Shown: piece by piece, positions 43,064 to 50,043 of the stretch | Layout: the number at the start of each line of letters is the position of its first letter | How positions within the stretch are numbered: position 1 is the first letter of the stretch | Assembly (NCBI GenBank): GCA_937995875.1 | Contig: CALKIW010000034.1 | Span: 1-50,043, forward strand | Length of the DNA stretch: 50,043 nucleotides | Source: an uncultured Bacteroidales bacterium | Lineage (GTDB): Bacteria > Bacteroidota > Bacteroidia > Bacteroidales > Bacteroidaceae | Direction: 5' to 3' | Notes under the pieces: generated by a model | Seen by the model: only the letters and a program-made list of their open reading frames with translations | Database searches by the model: none | Told to the model about the DNA's origin: nothing | Program-made: the position numbers and the translations under genes

Positions 43064-44461
43064 ATGAAGAAAATCATTATTTCATTTCTGACACTATTAT
43101 CAGTTTCTACGCTTGCTGCACAGAACGATTACAGTCAGTATTACCAGAATCTGCCCAAACCAATGCCCGTAGTGCAGGCACCGACCATTCCTTCCAACAA
43201 GGTTAATCTAAAAGATTTCGGAGCTGTTGGCGATGGACTCACCATGAACACGGAAGCATTCAGAAAGGCAATATCTGCACTCAACAAACAGGGAGGCGGG
43301 CGTCTCGTTGTGCCTGCAGGTATATGGCTCACCGGCCTCATCTCATTAAAAGACAATATCGATCTCCATCTTGAACGCAATGCGCTGATTGTGTTCTCCC
43401 CAGACAAAACCGACCTTATTCCCATTGTAGACGGGAAGCCCGACAAGAAAGCCAAACCGTGTATCACAGCTTCCAAGCGGAAGAATGTGTCTATTACCGG
43501 CGAAGGCATCATTGACGGCAACGGGGAGTATTGGCGTCCGGTGAAGCGTGCCAAGGTGAGCAACGTAGAATGGAATCAATACAAGGCAATGGGCGGTACA
43601 GTCACCGAGAAAGGTGACTTGTGGTATCCATACAATTTGAAACATCTGCCCAATGTTGCCGACAACTACGATGCACAAGAAAAAGCAAGGACACATCTGG
43701 TGCGCTTTACCGATTGCGAAAATGTAATGATACAAGGCGTTACGCTCAGGAATTCGCCTAAGTTCCACTTCGTCCCCCAGCGTTGCACCAATGTAATTGT
43801 AGACAACATTAAGGTTATCTGTCCTTGGAACGCACAAAATGGCGACGCCATTGATATTGGAAATTGCAAGAATGTGCTGATCGTAAACAACACCATAGAT
43901 GCAGGCGACGACGGTATTTGTATGAAGGGCGGAGTTGGCGAAAAAGGCCTCAAAGACGGCCCATGTGAAAATATCAACATTCAGAACAACATCGTCTACC
44001 ATGCGCACGGTGGGTTTGTTATCGGCTCAGAATTTTGTGGAGGGATGAAAAACATATTCGTTCACAACAACACCTTTGCAGGCACCGACACCGGCTTAAG
44101 ATTCAAGAGCCGCGTAGGACGTGGCGGCGTAACCGAAGATATTTATATCTCTAATATATACATGACCGATATCAAAGACGAAGCCATCGTATTTCAATGC
44201 GACTATGTAGACCGCGCAGTGGGAGCAAAACACCAGAGCAACACATCTACCGCATTCTCGCCCAACTTCACCGACATTCACATTTCAAACGTAGTATGTT
44301 ATGGTGCGGCAACAGGCATTAAAGCGGCAGGTGCCAAAGGCATGGTGCATGGCATTGATATCAAAAACAGCACGATATTCTATACCAAGACAGACAAGGA
44401 CATCAGTCCGGAATGTGAGATAGAAATCAACAATGTGAAATTCAAAACATTCGACAATTAA
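43064..44461 (+). CDS. Glycoside hydrolase family 28 (polygalacturonase-like)
   Basis: Exported pectin-degrading hydrolase of 465 residues with a signal peptide (about 1-19) and a right-handed beta-helix. Catalytic landmarks: N259-G260-D261 where NTD is canonical, D282-D283 in AGDDGICMKG, H315-G316-G317 in AHGGFVIGS, and R346-F347-K348 in LRFKSR. All catalytic Asp and the His, Arg and Lys are kept; the Thr to Gly change is outside the charged set. Bacterial GH28 of this type act on galacturonan or rhamnogalacturonan, endo or exo. It fits with the uronate operon at 18.5-22.3 kb. tatA follows 45 bases later without a terminator. Confidence 0.9.
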   Translation: MKKIIISFLTLLSVSTLAAQNDYSQYYQNLPKPMPVVQAPTIPSNKVNLKDFGAVGDGLTMNTEAFRKAISALNKQGGGRLVVPAGIWLTGLISLKDNIDLHLERNALIVFSPDKTDLIPIVDGKPDKKAKPCITASKRKNVSITGEGIIDGNGEYWRPVKRAKVSNVEWNQYKAMGGTVTEKGDLWYPYNLKHLPNVADNYDAQEKARTHLVRFTDCENVMIQGVTLRNSPKFHFVPQRCTNVIVDNIKVICPWNAQNGDAIDIGNCKNVLIVNNTIDAGDDGICMKGGVGEKGLKDGPCENINIQNNIVYHAHGGFVIGSEFCGGMKNIFVHNNTFAGTDTGLRFKSRVGRGGVTEDIYISNIYMTDIKDEAIVFQCDYVDRAVGAKHQSNTSTAFSPNFTDIHISNVVCYGAATGIKAAGAKGMVHGIDIKNSTIFYTKTDKDISPECEIEINNVKFKTFDN

Positions 44462-44506
44462 CATCCTACACAGCAAGATATTACATCACTTTAAATATAA
44501 GAGTAT

Positions 44507-44734
44507 ATGTTTGGAATGAGCACAACAGAACTTATTGTCATCGTCCTAATTATTCTTCTACTCTTCGGAGGAAAGAAAATTCCCGAACTCATGAAAGGAT
44601 TGGGCAAAGGCGTAAAGAGTTTTAAAGAAGGACTTAACGAGGTGGAAAAAGACCTCAATACTGACGAAACCAACTCGAAAGAGCCGACATCTTCAACCCT
44701 GAAGGAAGAAGAAAAGAGAGGCGATAACAACTAA
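44507..44734 (+). CDS. tatA: Twin-arginine translocase subunit TatA
   Basis: Small pore-forming subunit of 75 residues: a short N-terminal membrane helix (about 7-20), the hinge FGGKKIPELMKGLGKG, an amphipathic helix (about 24-45) and an acidic/basic tail. Works with TatC to export folded proteins; no separate TatB is seen, as is common in Bacteroidetes. The tatC gene starts 48 bases later. Confidence 0.93.
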   Translation: MFGMSTTELIVIVLIILLLFGGKKIPELMKGLGKGVKSFKEGLNEVEKDLNTDETNSKEPTSSTLKEEEKRGDNN

Positions 44735-44782
44735 TTAACGGTCTGTTTCAACCATTACATTTGTTAAGACCACACAACGACA

Positions 44783-45538
44783 ATGGCACAGGAAGAACTG
44801 ACATTTTGGGGGCACCTTGATGTATTGAGAGGATACCTCATCCGCATCATCGTAGTAACCTTAGTGTGTTTTGTTGTTGCCTTTGGATGTAAGGAATTGC
44901 TGTTTGAAGTCGTGCTGGCACCAAGCCGGCACGACTTCATATCCTATCACCTGATGCACATCGACGCTTTCGAGCTGCAACTGGTTAATATCAGATTAAC
45001 AGAGCAGTTCATGATACACATGAAAACCGCCTTCTATTTTGGTATTCTGGTTGCATCACCTTATATACTTTATACACTGTATCAATTTATAACCCCCGCA
45101 CTTTACGACAAGGAGAAACGCTATACCTTCAGCATTGTCATAGGAGGATACGTGATGTTTATCATAGGTATTCTTGTCAATTATTTCATCATTTTCCCGC
45201 TCACCGTTCACTTTCTGGGCACCTATCAAGTAAGTAGCGAGATTCAGACCATGCTATCGTTACAATCATATATAGACACCTTGATGATGATGAGTTTAGT
45301 GTTTGGAGTCATTTTCGAAATACCCATTATCAGTTGGCTGCTGGCAATATTCGGTATGCTCAAAGCCGAGTGGATGCGACATTACTGGAGACAAGCGCTG
45401 GTCATCATTGTGACAGTGGCGGCCATTGTCACCCCCACAGGGGATATTTTCACATTATCTATCGTGTCACTTCCCATCTGGCTGCTTTACGAACTTAGCA
45501 TTATCATTGTCAGAGCGACTAATGCCTATCACTCTTAA
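44783..45538 (+). CDS. tatC: Twin-arginine translocase subunit TatC
   Basis: Receptor subunit of 251 residues with six predicted helices, binding the RR signal peptide. The N-terminal EELTFWGHLDVLRGYLIR is the conserved cytoplasmic start (E-L-R/D-x-R type), and FGVIFEIPI and AAIVTPTGDIFTLSIVSLPIWLLYE are the usual late motifs. Its last 24 codons overlap trmO, which is read from the other strand. Confidence 0.94.
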   Translation: MAQEELTFWGHLDVLRGYLIRIIVVTLVCFVVAFGCKELLFEVVLAPSRHDFISYHLMHIDAFELQLVNIRLTEQFMIHMKTAFYFGILVASPYILYTLYQFITPALYDKEKRYTFSIVIGGYVMFIIGILVNYFIIFPLTVHFLGTYQVSSEIQTMLSLQSYIDTLMMMSLVFGVIFEIPIISWLLAIFGMLKAEWMRHYWRQALVIIVTVAAIVTPTGDIFTLSIVSLPIWLLYELSIIIVRATNAYHS

Positions 45539-46189
45539 CACGCCCTCTGACGTAACAGAAAAGCGAATATCGTGTTGCCCGAAAGGCATACCGTATTGCT
45601 TTTGTGATTCTTGATGATATTGCGGTCTGGGGTCCAGTTCCAACGTTTTGATAAGTATTTTTTGTTCGCTTACACTGAACAATTCTTTTATTTCATCCGG
45701 AATTTCCACCCTCAAACGATGAACGGGAGTCCTGTCTACAAATCCTGATCGGGCACCTTCATGACTATCTACATAGGTTACGTATGGTTTGATATCGAAA
45801 ATAGGCGTCCCATCCATCAAGTCGCCACCCCGCACGTGTAGTATTGGCCCCCTCTCGCTCTCCCACTCCACTTTTCTCAGCTTAACGGACGACAGCCCCA
45901 ACGGATTGGGGCGAAATGGAGAGCGGGTTGCAAAGACGCCCATCTTAACATTTCCGCCCAACAAAGGAGGACGGACCATAAGACTTGTTGCACTGTGTCT
46001 GTTGCCCGAAAAGCCCCAGATAAGCCATAGATAATCGAAATCTTCGATTCCCTTTAAGGCATCCGGATTACGATATTTCGGCTCAAAAACTATCGTACCC
46101 TCAAGTTCCTCCACCAATCCGCTTTGTTTTGGAATGCCAAACTTAGAGGTAAAAGGCGACTTGAAATGAGCAATAGGATGAATTTCCAT
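45467..46189 (-). CDS. trmO: tRNA (t6A37) N6-methyltransferase TrmO
   Basis: SAM-dependent enzyme of 240 residues that methylates the t6A37 base of tRNA-Thr. The fold is a beta barrel unrelated to Rossmann methyltransferases. Conserved pieces: HFKSPFTSKFGIPKQSGLV near the start, FDYLWLIWGFSGN, VFATRSPFRPNPLGLSSVKL with the SAM-binding Arg, and DGTPIFDIKPYVTYVDS. The conserved C-terminal domain ends with EGVLRVIGI at about 223; the remaining 17 residues are polar and lie in the overlap with tatC. Last gene of a four-gene leftward run. Confidence 0.92.
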   Translation of the reverse strand: MEIHPIAHFKSPFTSKFGIPKQSGLVEELEGTIVFEPKYRNPDALKGIEDFDYLWLIWGFSGNRHSATSLMVRPPLLGGNVKMGVFATRSPFRPNPLGLSSVKLRKVEWESERGPILHVRGGDLMDGTPIFDIKPYVTYVDSHEGARSGFVDRTPVHRLRVEIPDEIKELFSVSEQKILIKTLELDPRPQYHQESQKQYGMPFGQHDIRFSVTSEGVLRVIGISRSDNDNAKFVKQPDGK

Positions 46190-46210
46190 AAGGCAAACTG
46201 CATCTGAAGA

Positions 46211-46909
46211 TTATGCCGGATCTATGAAAAAAGACAAAATCAGCATCGTAACGACAGATGCCCCACAGACAGCAACCGGCAGTCTGAGCTTGGGAGCCGT
46301 GTCATCTTTGGGTCTAAATGATTCTACGACGTGCGGCATAAATCGTTTGAAAAGACAATAAATAATTGTAGCATTAACCAGTCCCAACATCATGCCCACA
46401 AAAAGATCTCCTACATAATGAACTCCTAAATATATTCTTGTGTAGCACATCATCATGGCCCATAAAAGCATTGTTATGCTTAATAATGTCCGTCGAAAAA
46501 CATACATGACATAGAAGGCCAGTCCACAGCTGTTTGCCGCGTGAGCAGAGGGGAAACCGTAGCGTCCTCCCCTGTATCCATCGACCACATGAACAAAGGA
46601 AGATATGGGATTGTCCAAGTTGCTGGGGCGCATACGAGCCACTTCGTGGCGTAAGACCGAAGCACATAACTGGTCGTTTATAACCAACAACAGAATTACA
46701 ACCAAAAGCCATACTAAGGTTGCCTTCCATTGAAAATTACGAAAAACCACATACACCAACGAAAGGTACAATGGCAACCATATAAATTTATGCGTGTAAA
46801 ACTCCATGAAATTATCCATGTAGTCCGTATGCCATCCATTTATCCATAGAAACATGCCGGTGTCCCAATCATTGACCAGATGCAGAATGGTAAATGTTAA
46901 ATCGTTCAT
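46211..46909 (-). CDS. PAP2-family membrane phosphatase
   Basis: Integral membrane phosphatase of 232 residues with about six helices. The three PAP2 signature pieces are present: RHEVARMRP, PSAHAANS (catalytic His) and TRIYLGVHYVGD (second catalytic His). Family members remove phosphate from undecaprenyl diphosphate, phosphatidic acid, phosphatidylglycerol phosphate or lipid A. Its ATG overlaps the stop of the sulfatase-fold gene by one base (TAATG), so the pair is translationally coupled, pointing to a shared lipid or polymer pathway. Confidence 0.88.
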   Translation of the reverse strand: MNDLTFTILHLVNDWDTGMFLWINGWHTDYMDNFMEFYTHKFIWLPLYLSLVYVVFRNFQWKATLVWLLVVILLLVINDQLCASVLRHEVARMRPSNLDNPISSFVHVVDGYRGGRYGFPSAHAANSCGLAFYVMYVFRRTLLSITMLLWAMMMCYTRIYLGVHYVGDLFVGMMLGLVNATIIYCLFKRFMPHVVESFRPKDDTAPKLRLPVAVCGASVVTMLILSFFIDPA

Positions 46910-48765
46910 TATCGTGATGCTATATCGTCAAAAATAATTTGTGTATAAGCCTGTCCCAAAGAAATGTTTTTGCCTTTTTTCCGGCCTTTGTCTATAACAG
47001 TCTTCTCTGAAGTGTTGTTATAAATTACTTCATTTTCATCGTCAATAAAGCCAAATCCATCGTTCATCATGAAGAAAGCATAATGTGGAATATGGCTGTT
47101 GAAAATATCTTTGCTGAATTCCAGGTCGCGTTGGGCAATACCCAACTGAGCCAACACAGTCGCTGCAATATCTTGCTGAGAAGCATAAGTGGCTATCGTC
47201 ATCGGTCCGACAACTGCTCCCCCCGTCCAAATCATTGGAACATGAAATCGCCATGACGTGAAATTGTCCGCGTCATGAGGCCACGCACCCAAATGGTCGG
47301 GAACAATGATGACCAACGAGTTGTCCCATCTCCCCGATGTTCTGAGATATTTTACAAAGCCTCCCAAACAACTGTCTGCATAGGCAAACGCATTCAGCGT
47401 CTTGTCTTGAAGTCGTTTGTAGGGAACATCGAAAGGCTCGTGCGAACTGGACGTCTGTATCACCCTAAACACGGGAGACGTCGATTGTTTGAACTTCAAA
47501 TCCTGTTCTACACGTTGGAACAGCAGATGATCGGGAACTCCCCATTTGCTCAATCTGTCGGCTACCGGAAAGTCCACATCCTGCGTGATGTCTTGAAATC
47601 CCTGATTCACCAAGAAAGAACGCATATTGGTAAAGTCTGCGTCGCCACCATAATAATAGCTCAACCTCCACCCTGCCTTGTTTAGATGTTCGGCTAATGA
47701 CGGCATATTCGCAGTTTTCTTGGGATACTTCATTAAACTCACAGTTGCCGGAGACGGATAACCTTGCAGAATAGAAACCAAACCACGATCCGTTCGGAAA
47801 CTATTGGCATAGAATCGCGAAAAATAAACTCCTTCCTGCTTTAACTCATTTAAACAAGGCGTCACCCCTTTCACTTTCATGAGCGTATCAGAAAAGCTTT
47901 CCAGAATTATCAAATAAATATCAGGACGCCGATTGGAAAGTATCGAGACATGAGCAGAGTCTGCAACTGTATTAAAAGCCGGCAACAAATGCTCTGACAG
48001 CTGTCGTGCCTTCTTATCATCCATAAAACGATATTGACCGGCAAAGTCTTTTTGGTGGGACATGCTTTCCATAAAGGAAAATAAAGGATTTACCGCTGCA
48101 TGGTTTAAGACTTGATTATCAGAGAAATATACTTTCCCCGTATTCATTGACGAAACGGTTACTCCGCCTCGTATGGGGAGAAACAACAAGCCCACAAGCA
48201 GAAAAATAACGAGTCCTTGCCATGGCGAGACGGGCAGAAATGCGGTGTGGGCAAACCGTCTGACCAAATATCTGAATAGCCCGTAAATCACACCGGCTAC
48301 AACGCAGACTGCAACCACACCTGCTACAGCCTGCCACCATGACACGCTTGCCATAGCGTCTTTGGGCGAAGATGAGATATAAAATATGGGGGTAGAATCG
48401 AGTGGAAAACGCCAATATTCGTATAAAGCACAATTAGCCACAAAAGCCAAGCCTACCAGTGCTGCCGCTATGGCAAACCATAAAAGTATAATGGCTTTCA
48501 TCAGCTTTGCTGCTCTTGGAGTGTGCAATAGCTTCAACGGAATACTGCCTACCAACAACAGCAGTCCGGGAACTGTTGTTAAATATCCGGCCAGTGAAAA
48601 ATCTAATGGAAGGCCATGCCAAATCACCGGAAAAGTATCTGCAATCTTTTCAGCATAAAAAAAGAGAAACACGGGTTTCTGCAAGATAAAGACTAACACC
48701 CACAATCCGAAGATTGCAAATAAAAAGAATATCTTACTTTTCAGTGTTGAACATCTTACTGACAT
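46909..48765 (-). CDS. LTA-synthase-like sulfatase-fold membrane enzyme
   Basis: Protein of 618 residues with five N-terminal membrane helices (within about 10-215) and a large periplasmic alkaline-phosphatase-like domain. Metal and nucleophile sites: ILESFSDT (first acidic ligand), SFRTDRGLVS (nucleophile Thr), and VIIVPDHLGAW (Asp-His ligands). The family transfers phosphoglycerol or phosphoethanolamine from phospholipid to a glycan or lipid. True lipoteichoic acid is not expected in Bacteroidetes, so the acceptor is something else, possibly a membrane-derived glycan, capsule or lipid A. Translationally coupled to the PAP2 gene. Confidence 0.88.
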   Translation of the reverse strand: MSVRCSTLKSKIFFLFAIFGLWVLVFILQKPVFLFFYAEKIADTFPVIWHGLPLDFSLAGYLTTVPGLLLLVGSIPLKLLHTPRAAKLMKAIILLWFAIAAALVGLAFVANCALYEYWRFPLDSTPIFYISSSPKDAMASVSWWQAVAGVVAVCVVAGVIYGLFRYLVRRFAHTAFLPVSPWQGLVIFLLVGLLFLPIRGGVTVSSMNTGKVYFSDNQVLNHAAVNPLFSFMESMSHQKDFAGQYRFMDDKKARQLSEHLLPAFNTVADSAHVSILSNRRPDIYLIILESFSDTLMKVKGVTPCLNELKQEGVYFSRFYANSFRTDRGLVSILQGYPSPATVSLMKYPKKTANMPSLAEHLNKAGWRLSYYYGGDADFTNMRSFLVNQGFQDITQDVDFPVADRLSKWGVPDHLLFQRVEQDLKFKQSTSPVFRVIQTSSSHEPFDVPYKRLQDKTLNAFAYADSCLGGFVKYLRTSGRWDNSLVIIVPDHLGAWPHDADNFTSWRFHVPMIWTGGAVVGPMTIATYASQQDIAATVLAQLGIAQRDLEFSKDIFNSHIPHYAFFMMNDGFGFIDDENEVIYNNTSEKTVIDKGRKKGKNISLGQAYTQIIFDDIASR

Positions 48766-48770
48766 ATAGC

Positions 48771-49406
48771 TTAATCACTCGGCCAAAGGGTCACAGCATC
48801 GTCTTTGTGCAGTTCAAACCAAGGCTCTTGGTCTCTCAAAGAAATGTCATCATATTCGAAAGGTACCACCACCGTGTCATGATAATCGGGCAAGATAAGT
48901 CCCATCTTTCCATCCTTCTGGGCAATTACCGGCATTGTCCGCAAATCGTCCACATAGACGTATGGTGTGCGTAGAAATTCGTAACTGGCAGAAATAATAA
49001 CTTTTCCTTCATGGTCCTTGATGCCATAACGTCCGTTTTCATCAAACACCTCATGGAAATGAATATATTTGTCTTTCATGCGCTCTTCATAAAAGCTCAT
49101 AGCCTCCTCATCGCGCACCATGTCACAAAAATATGGATAAGAATCACAATAGTTAGCCATGGATCTCGCAATCAGCATACGCCAATCCAAATCTTTGATC
49201 ACTTTGCGGTTTAAGTCTATATATCTTGCAATAGCCTCCTCGCGTTCGGGAATGTCATATTGTCTTATGCGCGCCTCGAACTGCCCCAACATTGTCAGCG
49301 AGCCATGCATGGCCTTGATGTAACGATGTATCTGACGTCCCATCTCGTCGCAGAAGAACTTGTCAATCTGACGTATCTCTATTTCATCTCTGAATATTCC
49401 TTCCAT
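48771..49406 (-). CDS. WG-repeat-like protein, unknown function
   Basis: Soluble protein of 211 residues with no signal peptide. The N-terminal half (1-120) is helical and rich in charged residues, Met and Tyr. The C-terminal half carries degenerate WG-type repeats: ENGRYGIKDHEGKVIISASYE (about 123-143), DGKMGLILPDYHDTVVVPFEYD (about 164-185). First gene of the leftward run, 5 bases before the LTA-synthase-like gene, behind a good promoter at 49472-49503. A sensor or scaffold role for the enzymes after it is only a guess. Confidence 0.8.
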   Translation of the reverse strand: MEGIFRDEIEIRQIDKFFCDEMGRQIHRYIKAMHGSLTMLGQFEARIRQYDIPEREEAIARYIDLNRKVIKDLDWRMLIARSMANYCDSYPYFCDMVRDEEAMSFYEERMKDKYIHFHEVFDENGRYGIKDHEGKVIISASYEFLRTPYVYVDDLRTMPVIAQKDGKMGLILPDYHDTVVVPFEYDDISLRDQEPWFELHKDDAVTLWPSD

Positions 49407-49471
49407 AATATTGTCCTCCGTAGAAAATGCCAGACTATGGATTCTCTTCTTATTTTAAATTAATAACTATG

Positions 49472-49503
49472 CAAATATACAAAGACAATTCCATTGCACC
49501 AAG
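49472..49503 (-). promoter_or_regulatory. Promoter of the WG / LTAS-like / PAP2 / trmO run
   Basis: On the minus strand a TTG box (CTTG at 49500-49503), a 20-base spacer and TATATTTG (49472-49479), 65 bases before the first start codon. Confidence 0.6.
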
Positions 49504-50043
49504 AAATGACATGGAATTCTACGACGCACTAATCAATATGTCAAACACATATTGTAGACCCTCACAAGACAGATTTTGCTTGACAGGGTTAAAAATGTAA
49601 AAAATATTTCTCGTTAGAACAGTGTTCCTTTTTTTCATTCCAGAGCAAAAAGGACTATGGCCGAGGGACTGGAATACTATAATACAAACAAAATATATGC
49701 GCCACCACAACGCGGTTACTACTCATCGGCATTGCGGAAAGGCCTCAATGCCATACCGACTAAGCCCCAACCATAACACGGATAAGGCCTAACGGCAACG
49801 CGACAAAAGCCTAACGGCAGCAGCTTTTAATATTGCGCACAACTCAATCGCAGCATTTAGCGCATAACAGTCTGTATATCAACACACTGTAAAAGAACTC
49901 CAAAATTTGAATATTTTGAGCCGGAAGTTTATTGATTTTAAATATTAAAATTCTACGAACACTTTTGTCACGGAATTTATAAATATATGTGTCGCTCTAC
50001 CCTAAGTCTACGACCGTAATGCCAGCACCGCCAAACTGTATAT
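49504..50043. other. Right-edge stretch without a recognised gene
   Basis: About 540 bases to the window end. No credible gene on either strand. It holds copy C of the dispersed repeat (49755-49920). Confidence 0.5.
49755..49920 (-). repeat. Dispersed intergenic repeat, copy C
   Basis: Read on the minus strand it is colinear with copy B: flank ending TGTTGATA (around 49876-49883), CTGCGATTGA (49844-49853), then GCCGTTAGGCTTTT and GCCGTTAGGCCTTAT (49787-49827). The core word CCGTTA(A)GGCTT is repeated twice. Confidence 0.5.

Noticed and set aside
1..50043. CRISPR arrays, insertion sequences, prophage or integrase genes
   Set aside because: No regular spaced repeats, transposase or integrase motifs were seen on either strand.

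Overview
The window looks like chromosome of a Bacteroidetes bacterium, most likely Prevotellaceae. The grounds are: promoter boxes of the TAnnTTTG type in front of many genes, often with a TTTG or TTG box 18 to 20 bases upstream; an RprX/RprY two-component pair; a MurF-alanine racemase fusion; an Rnf cluster headed by an RseC-type gene; a B12-dependent class II ribonucleotide reductase; a very large alpha-2-macroglobulin followed by a DUF1573 protein; and a minimal TatA-TatC pair. I see no phage, insertion sequence, plasmid gene or CRISPR array. The genus is an inference.

Layout. 0.5-5.1 kb (minus): rprX-rprY and an EF-G paralogue whose switch II lacks the usual histidine. 5.3-14.0 kb: housekeeping genes on both strands (hemW, tcdA, an MCE protein with an amidase, folB with nrdJ, a nitroreductase). 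14.3-14.6 kb: tRNA-Ser(GCU), tRNA-Glu(CUC) and a strong terminator. 14.6-17.7 kb: gene-poor, with an acetyltransferase, a small AraC-type regulator carrying an AT-hook-like tail, a leftward promoter reading into a foldable segment, and a 1.4 kb stretch with no credible gene. 17.7-22.4 kb: a membrane-anchored WG-repeat protein, then a leftward uronate operon (orphan galactitol-type EIIC, KduI with a signal peptide, ExuT-like transporter) behind a 13-bp inverted repeat overlapping its promoter. 22.5-25.0 kb: murF-alr. 25.3-31.0 kb: rseC-rnfBCDGEA. 31.9-42.4 kb (plus): alpha-2-macroglobulin, DUF1573, ispH, clpB. 42.5-42.9 kb: a broken 3' remnant of a probable surface protein, then tRNA-Phe. 43.1-45.5 kb (plus): a GH28 polygalacturonase, tatA, tatC. 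45.5-49.4 kb (minus): a four-gene run of a WG-like protein, an LTA-synthase-like sulfatase-fold enzyme, a PAP2 phosphatase and TrmO, whose end overlaps tatC antiparallel by 72 bases.

How the genes fit together. GH28 (43.1 kb) and the uronate operon (20-22 kb) both point to pectin or galacturonan use. The operon is odd because its isomerase appears to be exported and its EIIC has no visible PTS partners. The Rnf genes encode a ferredoxin:NAD+ oxidoreductase coupled to ion transport. A diverged intergenic repeat (about 160-200 bases) occurs at 16.6, 31.2 and 49.8 kb.

All calls come from reading sequence and motifs by eye; no database search was run. Promoter and hairpin calls are pattern matches, not demonstrated sites.
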